Of a stretch of DNA of 64,000 nucleotides, positions 47,773 through 56,294 are shown one piece after another. The notes below the pieces were generated by a model. That model saw nothing but the letters and a program-made list of their open reading frames with translations, was not told the origin of the DNA and did not search any database. This DNA comes from Enterococcus casseliflavus NBRC 100478. Its GTDB lineage: Bacteria; Bacillota; Bacilli; Lactobacillales; Enterococcaceae. The translations under genes were made by a program, and so were the position numbers. The stretch lies in contig NZ_BCPT01000012.1 in assembly GCF_001544095.1 (NCBI RefSeq), positions 1 through 64,000 of the forward strand, read 5' to 3'. The first letter of the stretch is position 1, and every line of letters starts with the position of its first letter.

Positions 47773-48141
47773 ATGAAACTAACCTTATTGGCACCCTCTT
47801 TTTCTGTCATCCAAGTAGAGCGTATTGATCCTTCGATACTGAAGATCGTTCCTCTATTTTTTGCCCATACGTCAGAAGAACTTTCTTTGGTGTTACCAAC
47901 GGCAAACGTTCCAGCTGAAACACTAAACAGAGAAGATGGATGGAAAGCGATGAAAATAATTGGTGTGCTGGATTTTAGCTTAATTGGCATTATTGCAAAA
48001 ATCTCTTCCCTTCTAGCCGAGGAGTCAATCAGTATTTTTGCTGTTTCTACCTTCAATACTGATTATATTTTAATCAAGGAGCATCAGGTAAAACAAGCTC
48101 GTACTGTTTTAACCGCCAATGATTATTCCTTTGTCAATTGA
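47773..48141 (+). CDS. ACT-domain protein
   Basis: A 122-residue soluble protein of two ACT-like halves: the first (about 1-60) with ERIDPSILKIVPLFFAHTSEELSLV, the second (about 61-118) with the typical GVLDFSLIGIIAKISSLLAEESISIFAVSTFNTDYILI. Stand-alone ACT proteins of this type (ACT_7, related to CASTOR) usually bind amino acids. No enzyme domain is attached. The start follows GAAGGACGTGATTAG. Monocistronic, ending at a very strong hairpin. Confidence 0.88.
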   Translation: MKLTLLAPSFSVIQVERIDPSILKIVPLFFAHTSEELSLVLPTANVPAETLNREDGWKAMKIIGVLDFSLIGIIAKISSLLAEESISIFAVSTFNTDYILIKEHQVKQARTVLTANDYSFVN

Positions 48142-48191
48142 GAAAAAACTTTTTCTTCCTTACGACAAGTTACTCTCGCTCGCTTTTTGAA

Positions 48192-48242
48192 ATACAAAAG
48201 AACGACTGAACCAAAGAAGTTCAGTCGTTCTTTTGTATTTCA
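48192..48242. terminator. Long perfect terminator hairpin
   Basis: Perfect arms of 22 bp (AAATACAAAAGAACGACTGAAC and its complement) around a CAAAGAA loop; far longer than most terminators here. Confidence 0.85.
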
Positions 48243-48261
48243 CTTGTCGTTTAACAAAGAT

Positions 48262-48322
48262 AAGAGTACTAGGTATCCCAAATAAAAGACTTCCCCAAGC
48301 TTTCATTTGCCCCAGTACTCTT
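48262..48322. ncRNA. CTTCCCCAAG hairpin RNA, copy 2
   Basis: AAGAGTACT and AGTACTCTT arms with further CAAAT/ATTTG and AAAG/CTTT pairing below the apical CTTCCCCAAG (48290-48299). No plus promoter is clear; on the minus strand a near-consensus promoter at 48343-48371 reads through the hairpin toward the long terminator at 48192. Strand is therefore undecided. Confidence 0.5.
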
Positions 48323-48342
48323 CATTGCTCGTTGTTAAGATA

Positions 48343-48371
48343 ATCATAATACAAAACTGATTTTTATTCAA
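48343..48371 (-). promoter_or_regulatory. Minus-strand promoter reading into hairpin copy 2
   Basis: TTGAAT, 17-nt spacer, TATGAT. The remainder of 48372-48561 holds an ACAAAAT/ATTTTGT palindrome (48392-48408) but no gene. Confidence 0.6.
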
Positions 48372-48561
48372 TAACTATGCTTTAAAAATAAACAAAATGC
48401 TATTTTGTGACAATTTATAGGGGTTTCACTTCATTTCTAGCTAATATTCCCTATATCTGTTTATATTCTAAATGGTTCCGTGAAGCATCAGTTGAAGAGA
48501 TGCGATCCCTTCGTTAGTGATCCTCCTTCTTTTAAAGTTTTGAATTTGAGGAAATTCAGCC

Positions 48562-48590
48562 TTGTCAATCTCGCCTTCCCATGCTACCAT
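48562..48590 (+). promoter_or_regulatory. Promoter of the enolase-superfamily gene
   Basis: TTGTCA, 17-nt spacer, TACCAT, immediately before tandem cre-like operators. Confidence 0.6.
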
Positions 48591-48594
48591 GGTT

Positions 48595-48630
48595 ATGCAA
48601 ACGTTAACATTAAAATGCACACGTGAACAT
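48595..48630 (+). promoter_or_regulatory. Tandem cre-like operators
   Basis: ATGCAAACGTTAACAT (48595-48610) fits the CcpA cre consensus WTGNNARCGNWWWCAW exactly; ATGCACACGTGAACAT (48615-48630) fits with two changes. They are 20 bp apart, on the same face of the helix, between promoter and ribosome site, so a repression block is expected. A local LacI-type regulator is an alternative reader. Confidence 0.7.
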
Positions 48631-48650
48631 TAATTTGAGGAGGATTTTTA

Positions 48651-49751
48651 ATGGCAAAAATTACAGATGTACAAACAGCGTATTATCGGATACCTCTTCC
48701 AGAAATCATGGAAGATGCGAAGCATGGCTTACACACCCACTTTGAAGTGCCTATCGTCAAGATCGTTACTGATGATGGACGTGAAGGGGTCGGCTATACG
48801 TATACTGGTGGCTTCGGTGGCGAATCGATCGCCAAACTGATCGATAAAGAACTAAAAGCGATCCTTTTAGCGAAAGATCCAGCATGTGTGGAAGCCTTGT
48901 GGGATCAGATGAACTGGGGAATCCACTATGTTGCCAGAGGCGGTTTAGCAAGTTTTGCCATTGCGGCTTGTGATATCGCCTTGTGGGACTTACGTGCGAA
49001 AAAAGCACAAGAACCCCTCTACAAACTTTTAGGCGGCGCAAGCAACAAAGTAAAATGCTATGGTGGTGCGATTGATCTAAACTTTCCTCTTGAAAAACTC
49101 TTAGCCAATAATCAAAAATATTTAGACATGGGATTAAAAGCGGTCAAAATCAAATTGGGACAAAAAACACTTGCCGAAGATATTGCTCGAATAAAAGCGG
49201 TCAGAGAATTGATTGGTCCCGATGTTGTCTTTATGGTGGATGCCAACATGAGCTGGTCTGTTGAAAAAGCGATCAAAGCCGCCAAACTGATGGCGCCTTA
49301 TGACATTTTGTTCCTTGAAGAACCAACGATCCCCGAAGATTACGAAGGCTACGCTCGTATCGCTAAAGAAGGGCAAATTGCGGTGGCAGGCGGAGAAAAC
49401 TTGCGCACCCCTATCGAATTTGCTCATATGATCAAATATGGCAATGTCGATTTTCCGCAACCCGACGCTTCCAATTGCGGTGGGATTACCGGCTGGTTGA
49501 AAATTGCTGCCTTAACACAAACAAGTAACTTATCTGTTTCTACACATGGCATGCAAGAATTGCACGTTAGTCTACTAGCAGCGATGCCTAATGCTGGGTA
49601 TCTCGAAATGCACAGTTTCCCAATCGATCAATACACCACGAGACCGTTAGTGATCGATCCATCCGATGGCTGTGCGATTGCCCCAGAAGAATCAGGGATT
49701 GGCGTCACCTTTGACTGGGAGAAACTTGCTCCTCATAAACAACCCTTTTAA
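48651..49751 (+). CDS. Enolase-superfamily enzyme, mandelate racemase type
   Basis: A 366-residue enzyme with a capping domain and a (beta/alpha)7 barrel. Seen are the KxK base motif in LKAVKIKLGQ, metal ligands Asp in FMVDANMSW, Glu in LFLEEPTIPED and Glu in VAGGENLRTP, and the opposing His in VSTHGMQELH. The KxK plus His arrangement is that of the mandelate racemase subgroup, many of which dehydrate sugar acids; the exact substrate is open. The start follows GAGGAGG. Carbon-catabolite type operators precede it, fitting a sugar-acid role. Unlike the epimerase at 55201, it lacks the muropeptide context. Confidence 0.88.
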   Translation: MAKITDVQTAYYRIPLPEIMEDAKHGLHTHFEVPIVKIVTDDGREGVGYTYTGGFGGESIAKLIDKELKAILLAKDPACVEALWDQMNWGIHYVARGGLASFAIAACDIALWDLRAKKAQEPLYKLLGGASNKVKCYGGAIDLNFPLEKLLANNQKYLDMGLKAVKIKLGQKTLAEDIARIKAVRELIGPDVVFMVDANMSWSVEKAIKAAKLMAPYDILFLEEPTIPEDYEGYARIAKEGQIAVAGGENLRTPIEFAHMIKYGNVDFPQPDASNCGGITGWLKIAALTQTSNLSVSTHGMQELHVSLLAAMPNAGYLEMHSFPIDQYTTRPLVIDPSDGCAIAPEESGIGVTFDWEKLAPHKQPF

Positions 49752-49754
49752 CTG

Positions 49755-49803
49755 AAAACCCACGCTGATTTCCTTTAGGATGAGGAAATCATCGTGGGTT
49801 TTT
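49755..49803. terminator. Bidirectional terminator
   Basis: AAACCCACG..ATTTCC and GGAAAT..CGTGGGTTT arms with a T-run, between the enolase-family gene and the convergent GH1 gene. Confidence 0.85.
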
Positions 49804-49804
49804 A

Positions 49805-51220
49805 TTACAGAATCAATGGTTTTTCTTCAAATGGAAGCCACCGTTCATCAATCAGGGAACGATACCAAGCGGCTGATTTTTTTAATGACCGAGTCCGTTC
49901 TTCATTTAGCTCGATTCGTACGAGACCATAGCGATTTTTGAACGCATTCATAGGTGAAACACAATCGGTAAATGCCCAAAGCATATAGCCTTCGCAGTTG
50001 GCGCCTTCCTCGACGGCTTTTAGCAGCCAGTAAAGATGTTCGGTAATAAACTGAATCCGATAATCATCTTGGACTTGACCTGTGGCATCCATATACTGTT
50101 CTTCATTTTCCCGCCCCATACCATTTTCAGTGATCAGCCATGGAATATTGCCATAATTTTCTTTAAGATAATTAGCCATATCGTACATGACCTTCGGATA
50201 GATTTCCCAGCCACGGGAGTTATTCATTTGTTTTCCTGGCAAATCAAAGGTCTCATAAAACATTTCTGGATGAAATGGTGTATCCGAATGCCATTGATAT
50301 CGTGGTGCCCGCACGCGTTTCGGATAGTACTGATTGACACCTAAGAAATCCACCGTATGGGTGCGGATCGTTTCCAAATCTTCTTCTGTCGGATCAAAGT
50401 AGATGTCATAGGTTTGGCAAAGCGTGATAAGTTCATCTGGATAATGCCCCTTAACCATTGGATCAAAAAAGATTCGGTTGAAAAAAAGATCGTACATTTT
50501 TTGCGCGTTTTGATCCTCTGGTGAGGAAGAGCGTGCGTAAACCATTTCTGGATTTAGCACACAACCGATGCGCCCCTCGTAGCCCTTTTCATGATAGACA
50601 GCCACCGCTTGGGCGGACGCCAATACTTTGTGATAGTTCCAAAGCATCCATTTTTTTGTGTTTTGCTCATGGGGCCAGCGGATCGCATCGAGATAGCAAC
50701 GAGTCTGAATAACGATCGGCTCATTGAAGGTAAACCACTGTTTGACTCGATCACCGTAACGCTCGAAGGCGATTTCGGCATAACGGGTATATAGATCGAC
50801 CACTTTCCGCGAGCTCCAGCCATCATAGGCATCCATCAAACTAGCTGGCAGTTCATAATGTTCCAAACAAAGCATCGGTTCGACCCCAGCAGCAAGCAAT
50901 TGGTCGATAAGCTGATCGATATGAGCAGCATAATCTTCATCAACGATCAGCTGTTCATGGTCGGTAAAGAAGCGCGCCCAGTTGATCGATGTTCGGTAAT
51001 GGGTCAAATGAACCTCCTGCATCAGTTGAACATCCTCTGAAAACTTTTCCATAAAATTCGTCGCAACAGACGGCCCGTAGCCATTATGCCAGACAAAGCG
51101 TTCTTCTTTGTACCAGCGGTCGAGATACGAATCTTGCCCTTCTTTCTTTCCTTGCCAGCCTTCTGTCTGCCAAGCAGACGAAGCAGCCCCTAAAATAAAT
51201 GTTTCAGGTATTTTTACCAT
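49805..51220 (-). CDS. Family 1 glycoside hydrolase (beta-glucosidase/6-phospho-beta-glucosidase)
   Basis: A 471-residue GH1 enzyme. The acid/base Glu is in WFTFNEPIV (about residue 165) and the nucleophile Glu in WLITENGMG (about 365); the N-terminus ETFILGAASSAWQTEGW and C-terminal RYGLVRIELN are family-typical. Coupling to a PTS EIIC (15-nt gap) suggests it hydrolyses a phosphorylated beta-glucoside, but the phosphate-binding loop of classic BglA enzymes is not obvious, so an unphosphorylated substrate is possible. The start follows AAAGGAG. Under control of the divergent GntR regulator by inference. Confidence 0.9.
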   Translation of the reverse strand: MVKIPETFILGAASSAWQTEGWQGKKEGQDSYLDRWYKEERFVWHNGYGPSVATNFMEKFSEDVQLMQEVHLTHYRTSINWARFFTDHEQLIVDEDYAAHIDQLIDQLLAAGVEPMLCLEHYELPASLMDAYDGWSSRKVVDLYTRYAEIAFERYGDRVKQWFTFNEPIVIQTRCYLDAIRWPHEQNTKKWMLWNYHKVLASAQAVAVYHEKGYEGRIGCVLNPEMVYARSSSPEDQNAQKMYDLFFNRIFFDPMVKGHYPDELITLCQTYDIYFDPTEEDLETIRTHTVDFLGVNQYYPKRVRAPRYQWHSDTPFHPEMFYETFDLPGKQMNNSRGWEIYPKVMYDMANYLKENYGNIPWLITENGMGRENEEQYMDATGQVQDDYRIQFITEHLYWLLKAVEEGANCEGYMLWAFTDCVSPMNAFKNRYGLVRIELNEERTRSLKKSAAWYRSLIDERWLPFEEKPLIL

Positions 51221-51235
51221 TTTTTTAAAACTCCT

Positions 51236-52540
51236 TTATGCAACTTCATTGGTCGTACGATTCATTACCAAAACAAAAGATAGATAGATCAAAATTGCCA
51301 CGACAATACAGATAACTTGCGTGATCACAGCCCCGATATCCCCAGCAGTAGCTAGATAAGCATTGACGATCGGTGGCATCGGCCATGGGACCATTACCAC
51401 GGCTTTAGCGGCAAAGCCTAGACTTGTCGCCACGTACCCAATCGTTCCTGTTACTAACGGTGTCAGGATAAAGGGAATCGCCAAAATGGGATTCAGCATA
51501 ATTGGCATTCCGAAGATCACTGGCTCATTGATATTGAAAATCCCAGGTGCTAATGACAATTTAGTGATTTGGCGCATGTCCTCCCGCTTGCCGACGATCA
51601 AAATCGCAATCAGCAACCCAATCGTAACCCCAGAGCCGCCCATACTCATATACATATCCCAAAACGGCATCGTAATAATATTGGGTACTTCTTTTCCAGC
51701 TTCAAAAGCTTCCGTATTGACAGCGATCGCTGCCAGCAACAATGGTTCGCGAATGGGTTTGACCATCTGGTTCCCATGAATCCCGATGACCCAAAAAACT
51801 TGTGCGATAAACATCAACAACAAGATACCTGGCAATCCTTGGACGATCCCTTCCAGTGGTCGTTGGACGACATTGTAGATGATATCGTAAGCATACATCC
51901 CTGTGAGTGCTTTGATAGCAAAACCAGCGGTGGCGATGATGGTCACGGTGAAAATCGTTGGAAACAATGCCGAAAAACTTGCCGAAACATTCCCAGGAAC
52001 ACTATCAGGCATCGTGATCTGCAGCCGTTTTTGTCTTCCTAACCACGCATAAAGCTCGATGGAAACGATCGCAACGAACATGCCTAAAAATAGGCCTTTC
52101 GTGTCAGTATATTGCTTAGCCAGCACGTTTTCGGCAACCACCGTCGCATCTTCGTGCAAAAATTCAAAGATCATTGGATTAACAGAAAGATAAGACATTA
52201 CTGCGATGATTCCTGGAAAGACCCCAGAAATCTTATTTAATTTTGCTAGCTCAATCCCAATCAGAAACACTGCATAGATCGTTAAGAAACTCAACGTCAC
52301 ATAACTGACCGCAGATGAGATCGGTTTTAAACTTTCTAAAAAGCGCAGTGCCTCGATTTGTGCCAATCCATTTTCAGCATCAAAAACCATTGCTGAAAAC
52401 AATGTACCAAACGCCCCTGTAATGATTACTGGAATCAAAGCAGCAAAGGCATTTTTAATGACCATGATGTAGCGTAAATTATTGATCCTATTGGCAAACT
52501 TTCCTAAAACGTCAGCGAGTCGATCCATAAATCCTTGCAT
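51236..52540 (-). CDS. PTS EIIC, lactose/cellobiose family
   Basis: Membrane permease component of a phosphotransferase system, 434 residues, with about ten helices and the family motifs IPVIITGAFGTLF, VIGIHGNQMVKPI and FNINEPVIFGMPIMLNP (the Glu and Asn of NEP line the substrate site). EIIA and EIIB are not encoded nearby, so it must borrow them from another operon. The start is ATG 52540 after TAGGAGGG; the frame extends 10 codons further. First gene of the operon with the GH1 glycosidase. Confidence 0.92.
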   Translation of the reverse strand: MQGFMDRLADVLGKFANRINNLRYIMVIKNAFAALIPVIITGAFGTLFSAMVFDAENGLAQIEALRFLESLKPISSAVSYVTLSFLTIYAVFLIGIELAKLNKISGVFPGIIAVMSYLSVNPMIFEFLHEDATVVAENVLAKQYTDTKGLFLGMFVAIVSIELYAWLGRQKRLQITMPDSVPGNVSASFSALFPTIFTVTIIATAGFAIKALTGMYAYDIIYNVVQRPLEGIVQGLPGILLLMFIAQVFWVIGIHGNQMVKPIREPLLLAAIAVNTEAFEAGKEVPNIITMPFWDMYMSMGGSGVTIGLLIAILIVGKREDMRQITKLSLAPGIFNINEPVIFGMPIMLNPILAIPFILTPLVTGTIGYVATSLGFAAKAVVMVPWPMPPIVNAYLATAGDIGAVITQVICIVVAILIYLSFVLVMNRTTNEVA

Positions 52541-52583
52541 AAAACTCCCTCCTATACCCCTATTCTTCAATTGTTAGAAAACG

Positions 52584-52602
52584 ATTATATTACAAATGTA
52601 AT
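52584..52602 (-). promoter_or_regulatory. EIIC-GH1 promoter -10 with overlapping palindrome
   Basis: Minus-strand TATAAT (52584-52589) abuts the palindrome ATTACAAATGTAAT (52589-52602), placing an operator in the promoter spacer. The half-site TGTAA recurs at the gntR promoter. Confidence 0.55.
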
Positions 52603-52647
52603 TCATTTCCTGAAGAATGTAAACGCAGGAAAATCCTTCAAAACAGG

Positions 52648-52693
52648 GTATGTAAAGCTCCAAGTTTACATACTTCGTTTTATCACTTATTAT
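52648..52693 (+). promoter_or_regulatory. gntR promoter with operator
   Basis: GTATGTAAA and TTTACATAC (9-bp arms, 8-nt spacer, 52648-52673) overlap the -35 TTTACA (52665-52670); a 17-nt spacer leads to TATTAT (52688-52693). This arrangement suggests autoregulation. Confidence 0.6.
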
Positions 52694-52711
52694 TATTTTG
52701 AGGTGAAGCAA

Positions 52712-53413
52712 ATGGCGAACTACCATGACATCGCTGCCGATTTACGGAGCAAAATCAATCACGGGTTTTACGAAGAAGAGAAAAAATTGCCGAAGCAATC
52801 CGAACTGGCTGCGGATTATCAAACGAGCCGCGTGACGATTCAAAAAGCATTGAATATTTTACAAATGGAAGGCATTATTTACGGTAAAAAAGGCACGGGT
52901 ACGTTTATCAGTGATTCCTATTCAACCTTCGATTACAACGCCAAGATCAATCGCGGGCTGACGAAGCGCCTTGGAGAGACAGGAAAAATCACCAGCAAGA
53001 TCATTTCTTTTGCCATTCTTTTTCCCGATGAGAAAGAACAAGAAAAACTAAAAATTCGCAGTGACCAGCAAATTTATGATATCGTTCGTCTGCGTCTATT
53101 TGACGATGTACCCGTTGTTTTAGAGTATACCATCATGCCGCTTCATGTCATTCCTGGCATTACCGAAGAAGTCTTATCCTCTTCCGTCTATAGCTACATC
53201 ACGAACCAACTCCACTCTTCGATTGGAACATCTGTCCGTCGTATCAAAGCGGATCGTGCAGACACCTATGACCAGCAATACTTAGCTTGTGCCGCCACCG
53301 ATCCCATTTTAGAAGTTGAGCAAACGGTTTACCTCGGCGATGGGACGCCTTTTGAATTTTCCCAATCAAGGCACCGCTATGATATGGGGGATTTTATTGT
53401 TGTAAATAATTAA
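52712..53413 (+). CDS. GntR-family regulator with UTRA domain
   Basis: The 233-residue protein has an N-terminal winged helix (IAADLRSKINHGFYEEEKKLPKQSELAADYQTSRVTIQKAL region, about 5-70, with GTGTFI) and a C-terminal UTRA effector domain (about 90-230, ending FEFSQSRHRYDMGDF). HutC/TreR-type regulators bind a phosphorylated sugar. ATG 52712 follows GAGGTGAAGCAA; the longer open frame is unlikely. Divergent from the EIIC-GH1 operon, with TGTAAA palindromes at both promoters, so it is the probable local regulator. Confidence 0.92.
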   Translation: MANYHDIAADLRSKINHGFYEEEKKLPKQSELAADYQTSRVTIQKALNILQMEGIIYGKKGTGTFISDSYSTFDYNAKINRGLTKRLGETGKITSKIISFAILFPDEKEQEKLKIRSDQQIYDIVRLRLFDDVPVVLEYTIMPLHVIPGITEEVLSSSVYSYITNQLHSSIGTSVRRIKADRADTYDQQYLACAATDPILEVEQTVYLGDGTPFEFSQSRHRYDMGDFIVVNN

Positions 53414-53416
53414 TAC

Positions 53417-53456
53417 GCTGCGGATCAAGTGCCTCTAAGTGAGGAGCGATACGCAG
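53417..53456. terminator. Bidirectional terminator
   Basis: CGCTGCG and CGCAGCG outer arms with an inner CCTC/GAGG hairpin, between gntR and the convergent hydrolase gene. Confidence 0.7.
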
Positions 53457-53466
53457 CGCATTTTAC

Positions 53467-54231
53467 TTAAAAATATTGCTGATAGACTGTTTGACCAATT
53501 TCTCTTAGCCAACTGATCCCTTGACCACTACCGGTTTTATCATAGGAAAATGCCGCAATGATGATCGTCGTTTCATTGGCTTGTAAATACGCTACATCGT
53601 GTTCGATGCGGTCAAGACGGCCTGTCTTATTAAAAATGCGGCAAGCGGGCTGCGCAGTTTCCGCAAAATTTCCCGCTAATCCTTCTTGAAATTGCTGCTG
53701 ATTTAAGGGTGAAAACCCTAGTGCAGCTTCTTCTCGTTTAACACACCTTAGTAGTAGTTTAGCAGCCGCCGAGGGGGTCAAGCGGTTCTCTTTGTCTTTG
53801 ATCGGTCGCATCATATACCGTTCAAATTGAATCTCTGGCTCCTGAATCCAGGCCTGAAGCGTGGGCAACCCTACTAAGTCCAATAGTACATTGGTCGCAG
53901 TATTATCAGATACGGCGATCATCGCCGTGAGAAGTTCACTGATGGTCCAACCTTTCTTCTGAGGAAAAAGACGGATCACCCCAGCACCCCCTGTCAGATC
54001 AACGGCGTTCACACCGATCAGCTGTTGCGGATCGATTTTTTCTTCGATAATCTGTTCAAGATAATAGGCATACAAAACAAGCTTACTGATACTCGCTGCC
54101 GAAAACGACTTTTGACTCTGATAGTCAATGAGACATTCCGTTGGCGTACCGATCCATAAACCCATTTCCAAGGTTGTCTGATAGTTTTCTAGAATAGGCT
54201 TAATTGCTACACGCAAGTCATCTTTTCCCAT
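53467..54231 (-). CDS. Class A beta-lactamase-fold serine hydrolase, no signal peptide
   Basis: A 254-residue protein with all class A motifs at correct spacing: S47-I-S-K50, S108-D-N110, omega-loop E131-P-E-I-Q (ELN in true lactamases) and K202-T-G204. There is no signal peptide or lipobox, so it should be cytoplasmic, unlike secreted lactamases. It ends a cluster with the NlpC/P60 endopeptidase and dipeptide epimerase. A peptidase role on imported muropeptides is inferred, perhaps replacing the LD-carboxypeptidase found at this place in Bacillus ykf. Start ATG 54231 after AAAGGGG. Confidence 0.85.
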   Translation of the reverse strand: MGKDDLRVAIKPILENYQTTLEMGLWIGTPTECLIDYQSQKSFSAASISKLVLYAYYLEQIIEEKIDPQQLIGVNAVDLTGGAGVIRLFPQKKGWTISELLTAMIAVSDNTATNVLLDLVGLPTLQAWIQEPEIQFERYMMRPIKDKENRLTPSAAAKLLLRCVKREEAALGFSPLNQQQFQEGLAGNFAETAQPACRIFNKTGRLDRIEHDVAYLQANETTIIIAAFSYDKTGSGQGISWLREIGQTVYQQYF

Positions 54232-54267
54232 CAAATGCCCCTTTCCTTACGATCATGAAAAGAATGT

Positions 54268-55179
54268 TCATGAGCATTCCTGTGATGCATTCGGCTGGTT
54301 TTGCCAATAACGCGCCACAACTGCGAGTTCTGGTTCATAATTAGAGCCAGTGATTTTGGTTTTCATGACCCGTGACCCAGGTGTTCTTGAATGAATCATT
54401 TCGTCATCCCCCAAATATAGACCGACATGATGGACTTCGCCTTTTCCTTCTTCATAAGCAAACAACAGCAGATCCCCTGGTTGTGCCTGACTGTAAGGTA
54501 CGATGTTTGCTTGTTGTGCTTGCTCGATCGTATCTCGGGGGATTAAAATACCATGAAGTCGATGCAGCGAATACATGAATCCAGAACAATCAAAGCCACT
54601 GCCGCTAATGCCTGCCCAGACATAGGGCTGGTTTATAAATTGTTCTGCCAATGCTATTATTTTTTCTGGGAGCTTTGCCCATGTGTCCGATAGGACGTGA
54701 GCAAAAGCTTTAGCGATCGTTGCTGATCCATTAGGCGTAGCCACTTGATAGGAATCTGCGGTTTCCCCAACAAGTGGTAAAACTGTTCCAAAAGAAACAA
54801 GTCGTGTGGTCGAGTCAAAAACAAGCACGGCTTCTTTTGCAATCACCCCAATCCTTCTTTTAGCTGGTGCATAATCTGGTGGCAATGGCTTCAATACCTC
54901 GTTCGGCAGATAACCGGGATACCCGAGTGGGTGTTTATTGCTTTTTTGATCCAAGACGATCACATGGGACCAACCATCCGTTTGGGTGATGACTTCTACT
55001 ATCGTCCCATATAATACTTCGGAGTCCACTAAGCTTTCCTGATAAAGCCGCATCGTATCTTCATCAGTCAAAAAAGTGTGCAGCGCTTCTAAAGGAAATG
55101 CTTTGATTTTTGCTAGTACTTTGTTTTCTTTGGGTTCCTTCCATAAGAAGGAAGAGCCAGCCTGAACAATTTGTTTCAT
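54268..55179 (-). CDS. ykfC: NlpC/P60 endopeptidase, YkfC-like
   Basis: The 303-residue protein has two SH3-like N-terminal domains (to about 170) and a C-terminal NlpC/P60 papain-like domain with Cys198 in GSGFDCSGF, His251 in EVHHVGLYLG and His263 in MIHSRTPGS. It lacks a signal peptide. Bacillus YkfC is a cytoplasmic gamma-D-glutamyl-diamino-acid endopeptidase with free N-terminal L-Ala specificity, freeing L-Ala-D-Glu for the epimerase encoded next door. ATG 55179 follows AGAGGAG. 21 nt after the epimerase stop. Confidence 0.92.
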   Translation of the reverse strand: MKQIVQAGSSFLWKEPKENKVLAKIKAFPLEALHTFLTDEDTMRLYQESLVDSEVLYGTIVEVITQTDGWSHVIVLDQKSNKHPLGYPGYLPNEVLKPLPPDYAPAKRRIGVIAKEAVLVFDSTTRLVSFGTVLPLVGETADSYQVATPNGSATIAKAFAHVLSDTWAKLPEKIIALAEQFINQPYVWAGISGSGFDCSGFMYSLHRLHGILIPRDTIEQAQQANIVPYSQAQPGDLLLFAYEEGKGEVHHVGLYLGDDEMIHSRTPGSRVMKTKITGSNYEPELAVVARYWQNQPNASQECS

Positions 55180-55200
55180 CTTTGCTCCTCTCATAACTAT

Positions 55201-56274
55201 TTATTCGTTGATTCCTAGACCGATGCGTTCGGTGACCCTCAAGCTTCCTGGACGCTGAAGAATCCCTTGCATTTCAGGGGAAGTCGTTTGGGTCTCCCAC
55301 ATAAAAGGAACGTCCAGATCATAAAATTGGACGTCGGCCATCCCCAAGGCAAAATGGGCGGCTGCCGCCATTCCCCCATACCCTTCAATCATCGAACCGA
55401 CCATCACTGGCATTTGATGCTCTTTTGCCAAGTGATAAATTTTTTGTCCCTCTTTGATCCCGCCGCTTTTCATCAATTTAATGTTCAAATAATTGCAGCA
55501 GTTTTCAGCAATCAAACGTTTGGCATCCTCATAGGAAAAAAGACTTTCATCAGCCATGATTGGAATCGTCGTACGAGCAGTCACATAGCTGAGTCCAGCA
55601 AAATCATGGGCTTTTACTGGCTGTTCAACAAACTCGATCGGAATGTCTTGCCATTGGTCTAAAATCTGCACCGCTTCTTCTTTGGTCCAGCCTTGATTCG
55701 CATCAATTCGAAAGGGAATCTTTCCTGCCAAGCGTTCATTGATGCGGCGAATTTTGGCAACTTCCTCTTCGATCGTTCCTGCCCCTAGTTTGATTTTCAA
55801 GGAGCGAAATCCCGCCTGGACTTTCGCTTGGGCATCATGCAGCATCTGCTCCTGTGAGCCAACACTGATCGTATAGTCGGTTGTCAGTGTATTGGCAGAA
55901 CCACCTAAATAGCGGTAAAGAGGCAAGTTGGCCGCTTTTGCCAGTGCATCATGCAACGCGATATCAATCGCCGCTTTAGGGCTCGTATGATGCTGGATCA
56001 ACGCATGAAGCTCATCCATTACTAGCAATTGGGCATCTACCTTTCTGCCTAACAGGAACGGGGCAAAGACCGTTTCGATATCTTTTAAAATACTTTCTTT
56101 TGTATCACCGGTGATCACTTCGGTAGGTGCTGCTTCTCCGATGCCAACGATCCCATTATCAAAAAAAAGCAGCACTCGAATCACTTCGACGGCGTGCACT
56201 TCTCTGAGCGCCGTTTTAAAGGGTGCATTCAGCTGGATCGGAATTCGTTTGGTTTCAACTGCTGTGATTTTCAT
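55201..56274 (-). CDS. ykfB: L-Ala-D/L-Glu dipeptide epimerase, YkfB-like
   Basis: Enolase-superfamily enzyme of 357 residues that epimerises L-Ala-D-Glu from murein to L-Ala-L-Glu so it can be used. Motifs are SLKIKLGAG (catalytic Lys), FRIDANQGW, IEFVEQPV, IMADESLF (metal ligands) and NIKLMKSGG (second catalytic Lys), the double-Lys arrangement of AEE/MLE enzymes rather than the His of mandelate racemase. Substrate specificity is supported by the adjoining YkfC-like gene. ATG 56274 follows GGAGGAACACC. An intergenic hairpin lies just upstream. Confidence 0.92.
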   Translation of the reverse strand: MKITAVETKRIPIQLNAPFKTALREVHAVEVIRVLLFFDNGIVGIGEAAPTEVITGDTKESILKDIETVFAPFLLGRKVDAQLLVMDELHALIQHHTSPKAAIDIALHDALAKAANLPLYRYLGGSANTLTTDYTISVGSQEQMLHDAQAKVQAGFRSLKIKLGAGTIEEEVAKIRRINERLAGKIPFRIDANQGWTKEEAVQILDQWQDIPIEFVEQPVKAHDFAGLSYVTARTTIPIMADESLFSYEDAKRLIAENCCNYLNIKLMKSGGIKEGQKIYHLAKEHQMPVMVGSMIEGYGGMAAAAHFALGMADVQFYDLDVPFMWETQTTSPEMQGILQRPGSLRVTERIGLGINE

Positions 56275-56294
56275 TGGTGTTCCTCCCAAAAAGA

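Noticed and set aside
47612-47794. 60-codon basic minus-strand frame
   Set aside because: Overlaps the start of the ACT-domain gene and has no translation signals.
48270-48334. 18-codon minus-strand frame inside hairpin copy 2
   Set aside because: No matching frame exists in the other two copies, so the conservation is at RNA level.
46430-48650. Integrated element using the ssrA 3' end
   Set aside because: No duplicate of the ssrA 3' sequence and no integrase are present in this window, so only decayed accessory genes can be claimed.
53467-54231. Acquired beta-lactamase resistance gene
   Set aside because: It lacks a signal peptide and sits in a muropeptide catabolism cluster; class A motifs alone do not show antibiotic hydrolysis.
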